Shown here one piece after another: positions 1-8,921 of a stretch of 58,114 bases of DNA; the first letter of the stretch is position 1, and every line of letters begins with the position of its first letter. Source of the stretch: T3Sed10-241 sp036796255 (lineage in GTDB: Bacteria > Bacteroidota > Bacteroidia > Flavobacteriales_D > Cryomorphaceae). The translations under genes and the position numbers were made by a program. Under the pieces are notes generated by a model. That model had not been told where the DNA came from. It worked only from the letters and a program-made list of their open reading frames with translations, and ran no database searches. Location: contig DAIRDH010000017.1 in assembly GCA_036796255.1 (NCBI GenBank), positions 1 through 58,114 on the forward strand, given 5' to 3'.

Positions 1-317
1 TGCTCTAAGCTGTCGCGCTTGGCCCTGCCGAGTGGGCTAAGACCGTCGGAGGCGCGGTTTATTTCGTGCCTTACGCCAGTAATGGCATAATGAGGTGTTG
101 CTTCGATTTGCAAGCTATTGAGGTCGATATGCTCAGGAAAGCCTTGTAAGTGTAGCAAGTTGAGTCCAGGCTTGAGGTCAAATTCAGCCTTGTGACTCAC
201 AACAGCACCGCTCTGGTATACAGCGGCCTCAATCGGTTTTGTTTTTAAAATTTGAGGATCTTGGGCTTGTGCCAATGAGAAGATCATTGAAATCGCAAGA
301 GCGAATAGGATGCGCAT
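1..317 (-). CDS. DUF4139/DUF4140 (MuiA-type) exported protein, N-terminal part
   Basis: The first 105 codons of a gene that runs off the left edge. It starts MRILFALAISMIFSLAQAQ, a clear signal peptide. The mature N-terminus (IEAAVYQSGAVVSHKAEFDL, then LKPGLNLLHLQGFPEHID) has the look of the DUF4140 N-terminal domain of 'mucoidy inhibitor MuiA family' proteins, which continue into a coiled coil and DUF4139. Members are exported proteins of unknown biochemical role. The frame is open from the ATG to the window edge. Assignment rests only on this N-terminal pattern; the C-terminal domain is outside the window. Confidence 0.65.
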   Translation of the reverse strand, partial: MRILFALAISMIFSLAQAQDPQILKTKPIEAAVYQSGAVVSHKAEFDLKPGLNLLHLQGFPEHIDLNSLQIEATPHYAITGVRHEINRASDGLSPLGRAKRDSLE

Positions 318-884
318 AATGTAGGGTTAAGGTTAAGAAAAGCGTGTTAATGCAAATAAGCTGCGTTCTGCTATGCAGGTAATAGAAGCTGTACAAATAT
401 GGCTCCAATTTTCTATTGAGATGTTCCCAATGGATGCTAAGTCGATAACTGTGCGCGCATTCAATATTAACAATTGTATGCCAGCACATTAAAATGTTTT
501 GAAAATTACACTTCGGATCTTTTCATCATCTACCTGTGATATGTGCATCGATTTCTCACTCCCTTCCTTATCAATTTGCTGGCCTTTGCTTTTTGCGCGA
601 GCTCGAGCACTGATTCAGCTGGGAAATCTGCGGGTATAGAGCGCTGTGCCAGATCAGCATCGATTCTTTGATTTGAAAGGACTTCTTATATCGCAAGTTC
701 TTATGCCGTAAAGTTCTACCATTCATATTTTTTGATAGTCCGATTCTTCCGGACGACCTTATGTACGAGATGAGGCCGAAGCCTAAAAGATATATTTAGT
801 AGCTTTACTCGACCATTCTACCAAGTACTGCCGAATTGCAAGAACTAACAAAAGCAATGACAGAAACAACAAAACAATCGTTCT
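318..884. other. 567-bp gene-free divergent intergenic region
   Basis: Lies between the divergent MuiA-type gene (-) and the beta-barrel pseudogene (+). I see no convincing ORF, tRNA or long repeat. A short hairpin (GTCCG at 738-742 with CGGAC at 750-754) is present. A promoter-like TAGCTTTA about 80 bp upstream of the beta-barrel ATG is one base off the TAnnTTTG element. The rest is unassigned. Confidence 0.5.
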
Positions 885-1691
885 ATGAAAGCCATTATTA
901 AATTCAGCATTTTGGGACTCCTCGGGATTTTCATCAGCCAGCAAAGTGTGGCACAAAAAAGCTATCTGCGGGTCAACACTGGCTATAGCTTGGGCGCCTT
1001 AGAAAGAAATGTTTTTCCCTGGTTTTAACAAGGCCCGAATAGAAGAGCTTCACTTGGCGAAGGATACAATGTAGGCGCAGCTTATGGCTATATGTTTACT
1101 GACAATATCGGTGTAGACCTGGGCCTCACTTACTTTTCAGGGCGCAGCCAAAGTATCAACGTTGACAGAACTTCACCGCAATTAACATGGACGAGTGGAT
1201 TTTCAGCCCAAATGCTTCAATTTGTTCCATCTGTCGTGATCAAAGGAGGATTCGAAAAACTTGATCCCTACATACGTTTTGGGATGGTGATCGGGCTTGC
1301 GAATATCACCTACGATCTCAACACATATGAAGGCGGATTTGATTTTCAAGAATCATGGAAATACAATGGAAGCCTTGCCTTGGGCGTAAGCGCTGGTTTG
1401 GGCTTAAGCTACAAGATGAATGATAGGATGTCCATATTTGCCGAGATGACCTTTATCGGCATGTCGTATGCCCCGACCCAGGGCGAACTCGCTTCACGAA
1501 CCATCAATGGAGTCGACGGCATGGAAGGATTGACCACCAACGAACGGGAAAGAAGGTTTGTAGATTCCTACACTCCCCGCAACATATTGGAGCCCAGCAC
1601 TGAGGACCCCAACTCACCACAAGAGTTTCCACGTACTAATTTTCCCATGAGCAGCATTGGCTTGAATGTAGGGGTCATTTTCAATTTCTAA
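885..1691 (+). pseudogene. Outer-membrane beta-barrel protein interrupted by an in-frame TAA
   Basis: Reading from ATG 885 gives a signal peptide (MKAIIKFSILGLLGIFISQQ) and the mature start SYLRVNTGYSLGALE, then TAA at 1026-1028 (codon 48). The same frame continues after the stop as QGPNRRASLGEGYNVGAAYG and runs to TAA at 1689-1691. It aligns along its length with the intact downstream paralogue (SYIRVNTGYSLGAI, GGAYGYMF, GFEKWNPYARVGM, PMSSxGLNxG). The reading frame is unchanged, so this is a nonsense codon, not a frameshift. The region around the stop is also a few residues shorter than in the paralogue. An internal ATG at 1092 lacks a signal peptide and is unlikely to give a functional barrel. 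A sequencing error at 1026 is the main alternative. Confidence 0.8.
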
Positions 1692-1737
1692 TTACTCTTC
1701 ATTTCAAAAGCATTTTCAATTAAATACCCTCGACCTT

Positions 1738-2547
1738 ATGAAAACTCTAAAGAAATTCATTTTACCCGCCTTTATTGCCGTGCTGGGAGCTTACTCGGCT
1801 TCAGGTCAGCAGAGTTATATTCGCGTAAATACAGGCTACAGCCTGGGAGCGATCAAAAGCGACTTCTATGATTTTCAGCCTTGGCTCATTTCCAATGCCG
1901 ATGGTCCGATCGAAAACAATAGTTTTTCATTGGGACAAGGATTTAATATTGGTGGAGCATATGGCTACATGTTCAATAAACATGTTGGAGCAGAAATTGC
2001 AGCTTCGTACTTTATGGGAGGCAAGAGCACCCTCAGAACCACAAGCGACGACGTGATGACTTCCATTGATCAATCTGTACAAATGTTCCAGTTTGCCCCC
2101 TCGTTCGTATTGCAGGCTGGATTCGAAAAGTGGAATCCTTACGCACGGGTGGGCATGGTGTTTGGCCTTGGCAGCATAGATCAAACAATGTCGTGGAGTT
2201 GGGAAAACAATCAGGCCAGAGATAAATCAACCTACAGTGGCAGCCTTGCACTTGGCTTCACTGGAAGCCTTGGGATCAATTACACGATGAATGAAAAGTT
2301 CAGCCTATTTGCTGAGTGTACCTTCATAGGACTCAATTATGCTCCCACCGAAGGCAAGACTTACGAATCTACATTGAATGGTCAAAATCGTCTCGATGAT
2401 CTTGCCATTAATCAAAAGGAGTTCATATTCAGTGATGATTACGACGCGAATGCCGATGTAGATATTAATCAACCATCCGTGTTACAAAGGAAGTATTACC
2501 CCATGAGCAGCTTTGGCCTTAATATTGGCTTGCAGATGAAATTTTAA
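1738..2547 (+). CDS. Outer-membrane beta-barrel protein (porin family-like)
   Basis: 269 aa with a signal peptide (MKTLKKFILPAFIAVLGAYS, then ASGQQ). Alternating aromatic/small-residue strands fit an 8-10 strand barrel: SYIRVNTGYSLGAI, GGAYGYMFNKHVGAEIAASY, FQFAPSFVLQAGFEKWNPYA, SFGLNIGLQMKF. The C-terminus ends in Phe, as is usual for outer-membrane barrels. It is the intact tandem copy of the interrupted gene 46 bp upstream, so the pair arose by duplication. No ligand or specific function can be read from the sequence. The start ATG follows an A/T-rich leader without a Shine-Dalgarno site, normal for this phylum. Confidence 0.8.
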   Translation: MKTLKKFILPAFIAVLGAYSASGQQSYIRVNTGYSLGAIKSDFYDFQPWLISNADGPIENNSFSLGQGFNIGGAYGYMFNKHVGAEIAASYFMGGKSTLRTTSDDVMTSIDQSVQMFQFAPSFVLQAGFEKWNPYARVGMVFGLGSIDQTMSWSWENNQARDKSTYSGSLALGFTGSLGINYTMNEKFSLFAECTFIGLNYAPTEGKTYESTLNGQNRLDDLAINQKEFIFSDDYDANADVDINQPSVLQRKYYPMSSFGLNIGLQMKF

Positions 2548-2789
2548 GTAAATTTTCTTTTTGCTGCCGTTTACCCAAAGCGCTGAATAGCCAGTTTCAT
2601 TCGTCTCAGTAGGTCCTGGCTTTCGCCAAATTGGCCACTGTGAAATTCATCTGGTTTTAAGAGGTCAAATTGAGCTGAGGATTATCGCGGATTTTGCTTC
2701 GCTTCCGCTCTGAAGGAAAGGGACAGAAATCTACACACCAAAGCGATCAAAACGTTTTTATCTTCGTCCTGGAAAATCACAAACAGAGA

Positions 2790-5732
2790 ATGGGACGTGG
2801 CTTAGGCTTTTGGTACTTTCTGGCTATCACTGCGTGCACGGTATTCACGCCGGGTCGCACAAGCGCGCAAACGGCTGAAAGCAAATTGCTGCTTCCCTTT
2901 GACAAAGGCATCATACGCGACATTCAGCGCGACAGTCTCGGCTTGCTCTGGGTGGCCACGCACAATGGATTGCTGCGCTACGACGGGCACCGCACCAAGG
3001 TGTATGAACCCGGACAGAAGGGTTGCGGCGCCTTGGGCGTTTCATACTTTTTGTGCATTCAGCCTTTGCCAAGCTCGAGAGGGTCTAAAGGTAGAGGCGA
3101 CCTGCTGCTCGGCACCAATGGACAGGGACTACTGTACTACAGCGCACTGCACGACAGCCTCATGCAAGTGGAGGTGGCTTTTGATGACAGTGCTGCCCTC
3201 GCGCGGGGCAACGTCAGAAAAATGCTACATATAGGTGACAATAAAGTATTGCTATCAGTTGGTTTTCAAGGGCCAAAATTGATTGAATACGATTACGCAA
3301 ATCAATCGGCGCGCACCATTTGGTCGCCAGACAATGCCTTGCCACCTACGGCTGTACTTAAACGCGACCCGCTGGACTCCAACCTCATCTGGTTCTCAGA
3401 CACCAAGCTGAAAACCATTCACATTAAGACGGGTAAAGTCAAGGAGTATCCCGGCCCCTTCGATGTCGAGAATGAGGGCTTCGCCCAGGCACTCGCTTTT
3501 TGCGGAAGCGATACCCTGATGGTGGGTACACTCAATGCGCTCATCACTTTCGACCGTGCAACTGACTCGTGGAGCAAAAATCCGGGGGAATTTATCGGAC
3601 TCGATATGGCTGAAATGCCCACCGGCGATATCCTCGTTGGCAATACGCCATTGCAAAATTTTCGAAATGGCTGCCTGGATACACTTCTGGAAAATGGAAC
3701 GCCGGTCACCCGGATTTTTGCGGAAGGAAACTACGCCTGGGTGGCGGTGATCAACAAAGGGATATACCTGGTCGACCTCTCCCCTTCCCAAGTGCCCATG
3801 CGCCGCATTGTGGCCTCCGCCAGCCTCCGAAATGCAGCGCGGATCATTACCAAAGCGCGCAAACGCGGTGCTGAAACCTGGTACTCGGCTTTGGGCTCGC
3901 TTCCGCTCTGGGTAGAGGCCGGCGATTCAATCACAGGCATACCTTCGCCGCCGGGCACAGCACTCGACGCCGCCGACTTTGCATGGCTGGGAACTGATGC
4001 CCTGCTGCTGGCTACGAATCAAGGGCTTTGGACGTATCAAATTTCGGATAGCAGTTTTCAAAAGCAAGAACTGCCCGAGGAGAAATTGGGCCATGTGCTC
4101 TCACTTGGGCCCCAGGAAGCCATTGTATGTGGCGCCATGCACGCCTACCACTGGTCGCATGGGGTGGTGAGGGAGCTCAAAAGTAACGCTGCCCAGTGGA
4201 TCAAGGCCGAAATGGTGGATGGCAGCACCTACGTTTTGGCGGCAGCCGGATTGCACAAACTCGTGGGCGACAGCTTGGTGCTGCTCGACGCGCCCTTTAG
4301 CATCGCCCACAGCATGACGGTCATGGATGGCGCGCTCTGGGTGAGCGCGGATTACAGCTTGTACCGCTACCAAAATGCTGTGTGGCAACACCTGCCTTAC
4401 GCTGATCAGAGTCGGGTGATGGTCAATGCCCTGAATCCCGACAATCGGGGCCGGCTCTGGGGGCTCACGGCTGAGGGACTGGCCTACTTCAATATTGCGG
4501 ACAGGGTGATCAACCTGATTGAAAAAAAGGATGGCCTGCTCTACACCGACGTGTCAAACATACGCCTCTTCCCCGCCCCCGATGCTGCCGACGTATTACA
4601 CATTGGCTATGCCGCCATGCTCGGTACCTTGAATACCGACGCGATTGGTATAGAGGCTGCCAAGCCTCCCGTCTTCACCTCCATACGGGCCATGGACCTG
4701 CCATACGCCGGGCCCAGTATGCCGCAGGGCAATGATACCCTGCACATTCACCACACGGAAAATTATCTCCGGCTGGCTTTTGCAAAGCCCTATTTCAATC
4801 ATCCTGCGCGGCAAACTTTCACCTACAAATTGGAGGGATACGAGGATATTTGGCATTTCACACAAGAGGTTCCCGAGGCCTATTACACCGGATTGCCGCC
4901 GGGCAATTACAAGTTTATGGTGCGTCCGGCCTACGCCAAGGAAGGCGAAGCCACCCTCGAGAAATGGATCTTCATCGAGCCTCCTTTTTGGAAAACAGGC
5001 TGGTTTCAGGGATTGATGATCATGCTAATCGCTGGGCTCGTGCTGCTGCTCTATTTTACGAAAGTGAGGAGAATACGGCGGCAAGAAGCCCAAAGACGCA
5101 AACACCTCATGGAGCTGAACGAGTTGGAAATGAAAGCGATCAGGGCGCAAATGAACCCACACTTCATCTTCAACTGCCTCAACAGCATACGCGCTTGTAT
5201 CATGGAGGGCAAGGCAGAGGATGCGATCGATTACATTGGCAAATTTGGGAAACTTATGCGGCTGGTACTCGACCTCTCACGGGGGCAAAAAACCACCCTG
5301 CGCGATGAAATTGAGATGCTGAAACTCTACATCGGCCTGGAAGAGTTGCGGATGAACCGCAAAATAAACACGCGCATATCGCTGGATCCACAATTGAATA
5401 CCGACCGCGTGAAAATACCCGGAATGCTAATACAACCCCTTGTGGAAAATGCCCTCTGGCATGGATTCAATCAGCTGGATAGGGAGCCCGTGCTAGAGCT
5501 GGCTTTCGCCAAAAATGGGCAGGGCGCGCTCGAAGTGCGCATCGAAGACAACGGTCATGGGCGCAAGGTGGAGCAGAACCGAGACCACATTTCGCAGGCC
5601 ACCAAAATGATCAAAGAGCGGCTCAATGCTGAAAACCTTGCCGGAAAACCTGCCTCGATGGATATCTTTGACCTCAAGGACCCTTCCGGAAAAGGGGCCG
5701 GCACCAGAATCACCCTCAGATTTACACCATGA
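2790..5732 (+). CDS. Propeller/Y_Y_Y sensor histidine kinase (LytS/His_kinase type)
   Basis: 980 aa from ATG 2790. The open frame reaches back to 2694, but the signal sequence (GLGFWYFLAITACTVFTP) begins right after this ATG. Domains in order: signal peptide; periplasmic two-component-regulator beta-propeller repeats (for example DIQRDSLGLLWVATHNGLLR); Y_Y_Y domain (about 680-735); one membrane span (about 738-760, GLMIMLIAGLVLLLYF); short coiled linker; His_kinase domain with the phospho-acceptor in MNPHFIFNCLNSI (His791); and a HATPase with N-box LVENALWHGF and DNGHG. The stop overlaps the next ATG (ATGA), so the response regulator is translationally coupled. The stimulus is unknown; the fold suggests a periplasmic ligand or protein contact. 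Confidence 0.9.
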   Translation: MGRGLGFWYFLAITACTVFTPGRTSAQTAESKLLLPFDKGIIRDIQRDSLGLLWVATHNGLLRYDGHRTKVYEPGQKGCGALGVSYFLCIQPLPSSRGSKGRGDLLLGTNGQGLLYYSALHDSLMQVEVAFDDSAALARGNVRKMLHIGDNKVLLSVGFQGPKLIEYDYANQSARTIWSPDNALPPTAVLKRDPLDSNLIWFSDTKLKTIHIKTGKVKEYPGPFDVENEGFAQALAFCGSDTLMVGTLNALITFDRATDSWSKNPGEFIGLDMAEMPTGDILVGNTPLQNFRNGCLDTLLENGTPVTRIFAEGNYAWVAVINKGIYLVDLSPSQVPMRRIVASASLRNAARIITKARKRGAETWYSALGSLPLWVEAGDSITGIPSPPGTALDAADFAWLGTDALLLATNQGLWTYQISDSSFQKQELPEEKLGHVLSLGPQEAIVCGAMHAYHWSHGVVRELKSNAAQWIKAEMVDGSTYVLAAAGLHKLVGDSLVLLDAPFSIAHSMTVMDGALWVSADYSLYRYQNAVWQHLPYADQSRVMVNALNPDNRGRLWGLTAEGLAYFNIADRVINLIEKKDGLLYTDVSNIRLFPAPDAADVLHIGYAAMLGTLNTDAIGIEAAKPPVFTSIRAMDLPYAGPSMPQGNDTLHIHHTENYLRLAFAKPYFNHPARQTFTYKLEGYEDIWHFTQEVPEAYYTGLPPGNYKFMVRPAYAKEGEATLEKWIFIEPPFWKTGWFQGLMIMLIAGLVLLLYFTKVRRIRRQEAQRRKHLMELNELEMKAIRAQMNPHFIFNCLNSIRACIMEGKAEDAIDYIGKFGKLMRLVLDLSRGQKTTLRDEIEMLKLYIGLEELRMNRKINTRISLDPQLNTDRVKIPGMLIQPLVENALWHGFNQLDREPVLELAFAKNGQGALEVRIEDNGHGRKVEQNRDHISQATKMIKERLNAENLAGKPASMDIFDLKDPSGKGAGTRITLRFTP

Positions 5733-6466
5733 TTCGCGTAGCAATAGTAGATGACGAAGCACACTGCATCACAGCGCTGAAATGGCTGCTCGAGAGGCTG
5801 CCTGCCAAAACGGTGGTGGTGGCTGAATTTACAGATCCGCTCAAGGCGCGCACTTACATCGCCGAGGCCGACTTTGACCTGCTTTTTCTCGATGTGCACA
5901 TGCCAGGACTTACGGGATTTGAATTGCTCAAAGACGTTGTCAACCCCCGCTTTGAAATCGTGTTCACAACGGCTTATGACAAGTATGCAGTTGCGGCGTT
6001 CAAGCTCAACGCCCTCGACTACCTGCTCAAACCGATTGAAAAAGAGGACTTGGAACAAACCCTCGCCAAGTTTATCAAAAAGCAGGAGGCTGGCGGGCTT
6101 TCGCAAAAAATCCAAGATTTGCTGGAGCAGGTATCCCTGCAGGCGGGGCAGCGCATCAGGTTGAGGCTGCCCACAGCCAGCGGCTTCGAATTGGTAGACC
6201 CTATGGACATTGTGAGGCTTGAAGCCTCTGGCAATTATTCCCACATTGTATTCAGCAATAGGTCGGGCCTGTACACCAAGTCGCTCGGGGCGCTGGAAGG
6301 TCTGCTGCCTGCCAGCGATTTCTTCCGCACCCACCACAGCCACATTGTCAATCTGAGCCTGGTGCAGTCTTACCACAAGGGCAAGGGAGGAGAATTGCTC
6401 ATGGCCAATGGCGATACCGTACCTGTGGCGCGCAACCGAAAGGACGCGCTTATGGATATATTGTGA
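5729..6466 (+). CDS. LytTR-family response regulator
   Basis: 245 aa. The receiver domain (1-120) has the acidic pair Asp8-Asp9, the phospho-acceptor Asp55 in LLFLDVHMPGLTGFE, the conserved Thr in VFTTAYDKYAVAAF and Lys in YLLKPI. The LytTR DNA-binding domain (about 145-245) shows the usual pattern: DIVRLEASGNYSHIVF, then FFRTHHSHIVNLSLVQSYHK, ending VPVARNRKDAL. It overlaps the kinase gene by 4 bp and is almost certainly its partner. LytTR proteins bind paired direct repeats spaced about two helical turns. Such a pair, 21 bp apart, starts 4 bp after this gene's stop, in front of the next gene. Confidence 0.92.
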   Translation: MIRVAIVDDEAHCITALKWLLERLPAKTVVVAEFTDPLKARTYIAEADFDLLFLDVHMPGLTGFELLKDVVNPRFEIVFTTAYDKYAVAAFKLNALDYLLKPIEKEDLEQTLAKFIKKQEAGGLSQKIQDLLEQVSLQAGQRIRLRLPTASGFELVDPMDIVRLEASGNYSHIVFSNRSGLYTKSLGALEGLLPASDFFRTHHSHIVNLSLVQSYHKGKGGELLMANGDTVPVARNRKDALMDIL

Positions 6467-6469
6467 AAG

Positions 6470-6499
6470 CCGTACAGTGGAAAGGGCCAACCGTACAGT
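6470..6499 (+). promoter_or_regulatory. Paired direct repeat, probable LytTR operator A
   Basis: Two identical 9-mers, CCGTACAGT, at 6470-6478 and 6491-6499, start to start exactly 21 bp (two helical turns) apart. This matches the geometry of known LytTR-domain sites (9-bp direct repeats, 12-bp spacer). The second repeat lies 35 bp upstream of a TACTTTTG -7 element, as expected for an activator site next to the -33 region. A related pair occurs upstream of the lipoprotein gene at 12395. Confidence 0.7.
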
Positions 6500-6527
6500 T
6501 TGATAAACAACTGGTGGTGCTCAAATC

Positions 6528-6535
6528 TACTTTTG
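6528..6535 (+). promoter_or_regulatory. -7 promoter element of the 6555 lipoprotein gene
   Basis: TACTTTTG, an exact match to the Bacteroidota TAnnTTTG element, 27 bp upstream of the ATG at 6555. No well-placed -33 TTTG is seen, consistent with activator dependence on operator A. Confidence 0.65.
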
Positions 6536-6554
6536 CGGTCAAATTAGCAGAACC

Positions 6555-7106
6555 ATGAAAGTATTTCAGTCCCTATCTCTTTTTGCAATGTTGCTCCTCG
6601 GAGCCGCCACAATGACAAGCTGCAACGACGACGACGATAGCAATCCTCCTGCCGCCACAGGCGATCACACGTATTCATTCACAGTGGTTTCAGGCGATTT
6701 TACCAATAGAACTTTTTCCGGCACCCTACCCAATGCTGACATGGCAGCCGTATCGACCACCCAAGGCGAGAACCAGGTGTTTACCGTAATTGCAGTTCAA
6801 GAAGAAACCGTGGGTACCGTTTGGGGAGCATCCATAGCCCGTATAAATGGTACTACACTGGACTTAAACCAAGAGAACGATTTTTATTCTGTCATTTCCC
6901 TCGTGTTGGACGATGATGGTACTGAATACTACTATATGCCTATCGACGGCAGTGTGGAGGTTAGCAATGTCGTACTCGGCCCCACCGCCTTTGGCACATC
7001 TGCAGCTTCGTTCACTGCAACATTCGACGGCACTTTTCGCAATATTTCTACCAACAATGACTCTCAGATTTCAGGTACGTTTACTGTGAAGCAAGCCGCT
7101 GAATAA
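6555..7106 (+). CDS. Secreted lipoprotein of unknown function
   Basis: 183 aa with a lipoprotein signal peptide (LFAMLLLGAATMTSC, lipobox Cys23) followed by NDDDDSNPP. An acidic stretch after the lipidated Cys is typical of surface-exposed Bacteroidota lipoproteins. The mature part is beta-rich with Thr/Ser/Asp repeats (HTYSFTVVSGDFTNRTFSGT) and ends ISGTFTVKQAAE, reminiscent of small DUF6252-like lipoproteins, but I do not recognise a family with certainty. It sits directly downstream of the two-component genes with its own promoter and a LytTR-type operator, so it is the best candidate local target of that system. A strong terminator follows. Confidence 0.8.
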   Translation: MKVFQSLSLFAMLLLGAATMTSCNDDDDSNPPAATGDHTYSFTVVSGDFTNRTFSGTLPNADMAAVSTTQGENQVFTVIAVQEETVGTVWGASIARINGTTLDLNQENDFYSVISLVLDDDGTEYYYMPIDGSVEVSNVVLGPTAFGTSAASFTATFDGTFRNISTNNDSQISGTFTVKQAAE

Positions 7107-7115
7107 TGCACTATG

Positions 7116-7161
7116 AACAACCCCGGAGAGCCAGCAATGTCTTTTCGGGGTTGTTTTTTTT
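7116..7161 (+). terminator. Rho-independent terminator after the 6555 lipoprotein gene
   Basis: A perfect 10-bp stem (AACAACCCCG at 7116-7125 with CGGGGTTGTT at 7146-7155), a 20-nt loop and a run of T to 7161. It begins 10 bp after the stop codon. Confidence 0.85.
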
Positions 7162-7627
7162 GGCCCTTTTCGGGAAATAAAATGCCATAAGGCTCAGCAT
7201 CAATGCGGCGGCACACGCACTCGGATTGGCACGAGGAGCGCACCTTGGCAAGGTAAGCAGCCGACACGCGCAATGTATAAAGCACAAAATTTCAGCCTCC
7301 GTAGAATCCGTTTTTGGAACCTTCACCGACAAATCTTAAGCGCGAATCACAAGTATTAAACACAAAGTCCCCACATAAAGACACAAAAAATGCAGACAAG
7401 CTAGACCATAATTCTCCTTTCCACCCTCTCAGCGCCACAAGTGCCTTCTCCATACAATCGCGGCTAAGGCGCTTTCCCCACCTGTGCCGTTTTTCACGGT
7501 ATAACGACCCTTACGAGTGAAACTACCTGAGCTTCCCCCGCCGAAGCGGGGCAAGCAGTGCAACACTCCTGCGGCGTGCAGGCAGCGGTTTTATTCTAGG
7601 CCTTTCAGGCCGAACAAAACCTTAGTT
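7162..7627. other. Gene-free region with two hairpins
   Basis: No credible ORF. It holds a GC-rich hairpin (CCCCGC 7536-7541, loop CGAA, GCGGGG 7546-7551). Nearer the HEPN gene is a long bulged hairpin at 7587-7621 (arms GGTTTTATTC and GAACAAAACC around GGCCT/AGGCC). The second hairpin abuts the left inverted repeat of the HEPN island. It could be a terminator for that minus-strand gene or the palindromic part of a recombination site; its two unpaired bases resemble an attC-type fold. Confidence 0.45.
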
Positions 7628-7641
7628 GTTAGCTGTAGTGG
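7628..7641 (+). repeat. Left inverted repeat of the HEPN-gene island
   Basis: GTTAGCTGTAGTGG. Its reverse complement recurs with one mismatch at 8908-8921, so the pair encloses the AT-rich gene almost exactly; this copy starts 2 bp beyond the stop codon. It may be a cassette or mobile-element boundary. Confidence 0.65.
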
Positions 7642-7643
7642 TT

Positions 7644-8879
7644 TTACTCGTGTTGTATCGCAATCTTCTCAGCAATTCTTTGTATTAAATGTAAGTAAGG
7701 TATCAATAAGTTATTGTTTTTAGGTGTCGGTAATATTACTTTACTTTCTCTACTTTCACGTAAATGAACAAGCACATTTCTTATTTTCTCTATGTTTGAT
7801 TTGGCAGTTTTCACTAAACCTTTTGGTTCAGTTTCAAAGGTTTCCTTGTCACTAATAAGAGCTGGGATTTTAAGTCCACCGTCAAAAACCAAGTCCGCTG
7901 CAAAATATTCTTTGTTACATTCAATTTCGTGTTTGATGTCGTCCCAAGAGCAAAAGTCAGCTAATAGTTTTTCAAGTTTGATGCTATCATCGTTTTGTCT
8001 GAAGTAGTCCTTAAATTCTTCGATTAGTAGTTTGCTATAATCATTTGTGTTGTTAAGTAAATCAGGTCGTTTAATAATGTTGGTTAATCGTTTCTTTAGG
8101 TCGCCATTTAAATGGTAGTATGCACAATATTCTAAAACTTGAAAGTAAAAAATGAATTTCAGTCGAACATTTGCTGTTCGTCTTGAAACTTGAAAAAGAT
8201 CTATTAAAACAGGATCAAAGGTTGTGAAATTTATAACTTTAGGAAAGCCTTCTTTAGTTGTAATGCAAGGTGTTTTATATGTTTTCTTGTCTTGCTCTTG
8301 CTCAAATATTACTAGCGTTGGTGTTTCTCTGTCGTAGTAGTTCATATAAAAATTCAGGTGTTTTGCAATAGCTACAAAGTTGCTTTCCGCTTTATCAAAA
8401 CCGCCTCTAATAAAAAAATTTATCGGCTCTCTATTTTCAAAATACTTTTGTATGTATTTAGGTAAGGTTTCTTGTTTATAGTAATCTCTGAACTTTCTTA
8501 AATTTCTGTAATCGGTATCTGAACTGTTGTCCGTTTCTCTAAAACCAATTGAAATTGTCTTGAATAATTCTGATGGTTCCTCAAAAGTAGCTTTGAATTC
8601 AATGCCTTTGTAATAAAAGTCAAATGCTCTATCCTTTATTGTGTCGTCCTTTAATCTAGGCGAAAAAATCACTTCTAATGTCGATGTGTCTTTATGAAAA
8701 ATTGCTGATAGCTCGGGCGGAAAAGACACTGTTGCCAACGGTGAAAAGTTTGTGGTCTTTTCCAGTCTGCACATAAATGTGGAATCGTCCCACAATTTTG
8801 AAATGTTTATGTGGTCGGTCTCTTCAACTATTTCAATTGAAGGATTATTTTTCTTTAATATTTCTAAATTTTTGTCCAT
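7644..8879 (-). CDS. HEPN-motif protein of unknown function (putative horizontally acquired gene)
   Basis: 411 aa, no signal peptide, start ATG at 8879 after an AT-rich leader. I do not recognise the full-length family. Near the C-terminus, KIRNVLVHLRES contains Arg367-x4-His372, the R-x4-6-H signature of HEPN domains, many of which are RNases in toxin-antitoxin and anti-phage systems. The surrounding predicted helices (LVKTAKSNIEKI, YLHLIQRIAEKIAI) fit a HEPN bundle. The N-terminal 220 residues are beta-rich and unassigned. The gene is visibly AT-richer, with more A/T-ending codons, than its neighbours, stands alone and is bounded by 14-bp inverted repeats, all suggesting transfer. A defence role is inference only. 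Confidence 0.75.
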   Translation of the reverse strand: MDKNLEILKKNNPSIEIVEETDHINISKLWDDSTFMCRLEKTTNFSPLATVSFPPELSAIFHKDTSTLEVIFSPRLKDDTIKDRAFDFYYKGIEFKATFEEPSELFKTISIGFRETDNSSDTDYRNLRKFRDYYKQETLPKYIQKYFENREPINFFIRGGFDKAESNFVAIAKHLNFYMNYYDRETPTLVIFEQEQDKKTYKTPCITTKEGFPKVINFTTFDPVLIDLFQVSRRTANVRLKFIFYFQVLEYCAYYHLNGDLKKRLTNIIKRPDLLNNTNDYSKLLIEEFKDYFRQNDDSIKLEKLLADFCSWDDIKHEIECNKEYFAADLVFDGGLKIPALISDKETFETEPKGLVKTAKSNIEKIRNVLVHLRESRESKVILPTPKNNNLLIPYLHLIQRIAEKIAIQHE

Positions 8880-8907
8880 GTTTTATATGTGTGTTTAAGT
8901 CGTTCTA

Positions 8908-8921
8908 CCATTACAGCTAAC
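8908..8921 (-). repeat. Right inverted repeat of the HEPN-gene island
   Basis: CCATTACAGCTAAC, the reverse complement (13 of 14) of the repeat at 7628-7641, located 28 bp upstream of the HEPN gene's start codon. I find no clear target-site duplication outside the pair. Confidence 0.65.

Noticed and set aside
1026..1092. Frameshift as cause of the broken beta-barrel gene
   Set aside because: ATG 885 and the downstream frame are in the same phase; only a stop codon interrupts them.
7314..7520. 68-codon plus-strand ORF
   Set aside because: No coding character, no leader, lies in hairpin-rich gene-free DNA.
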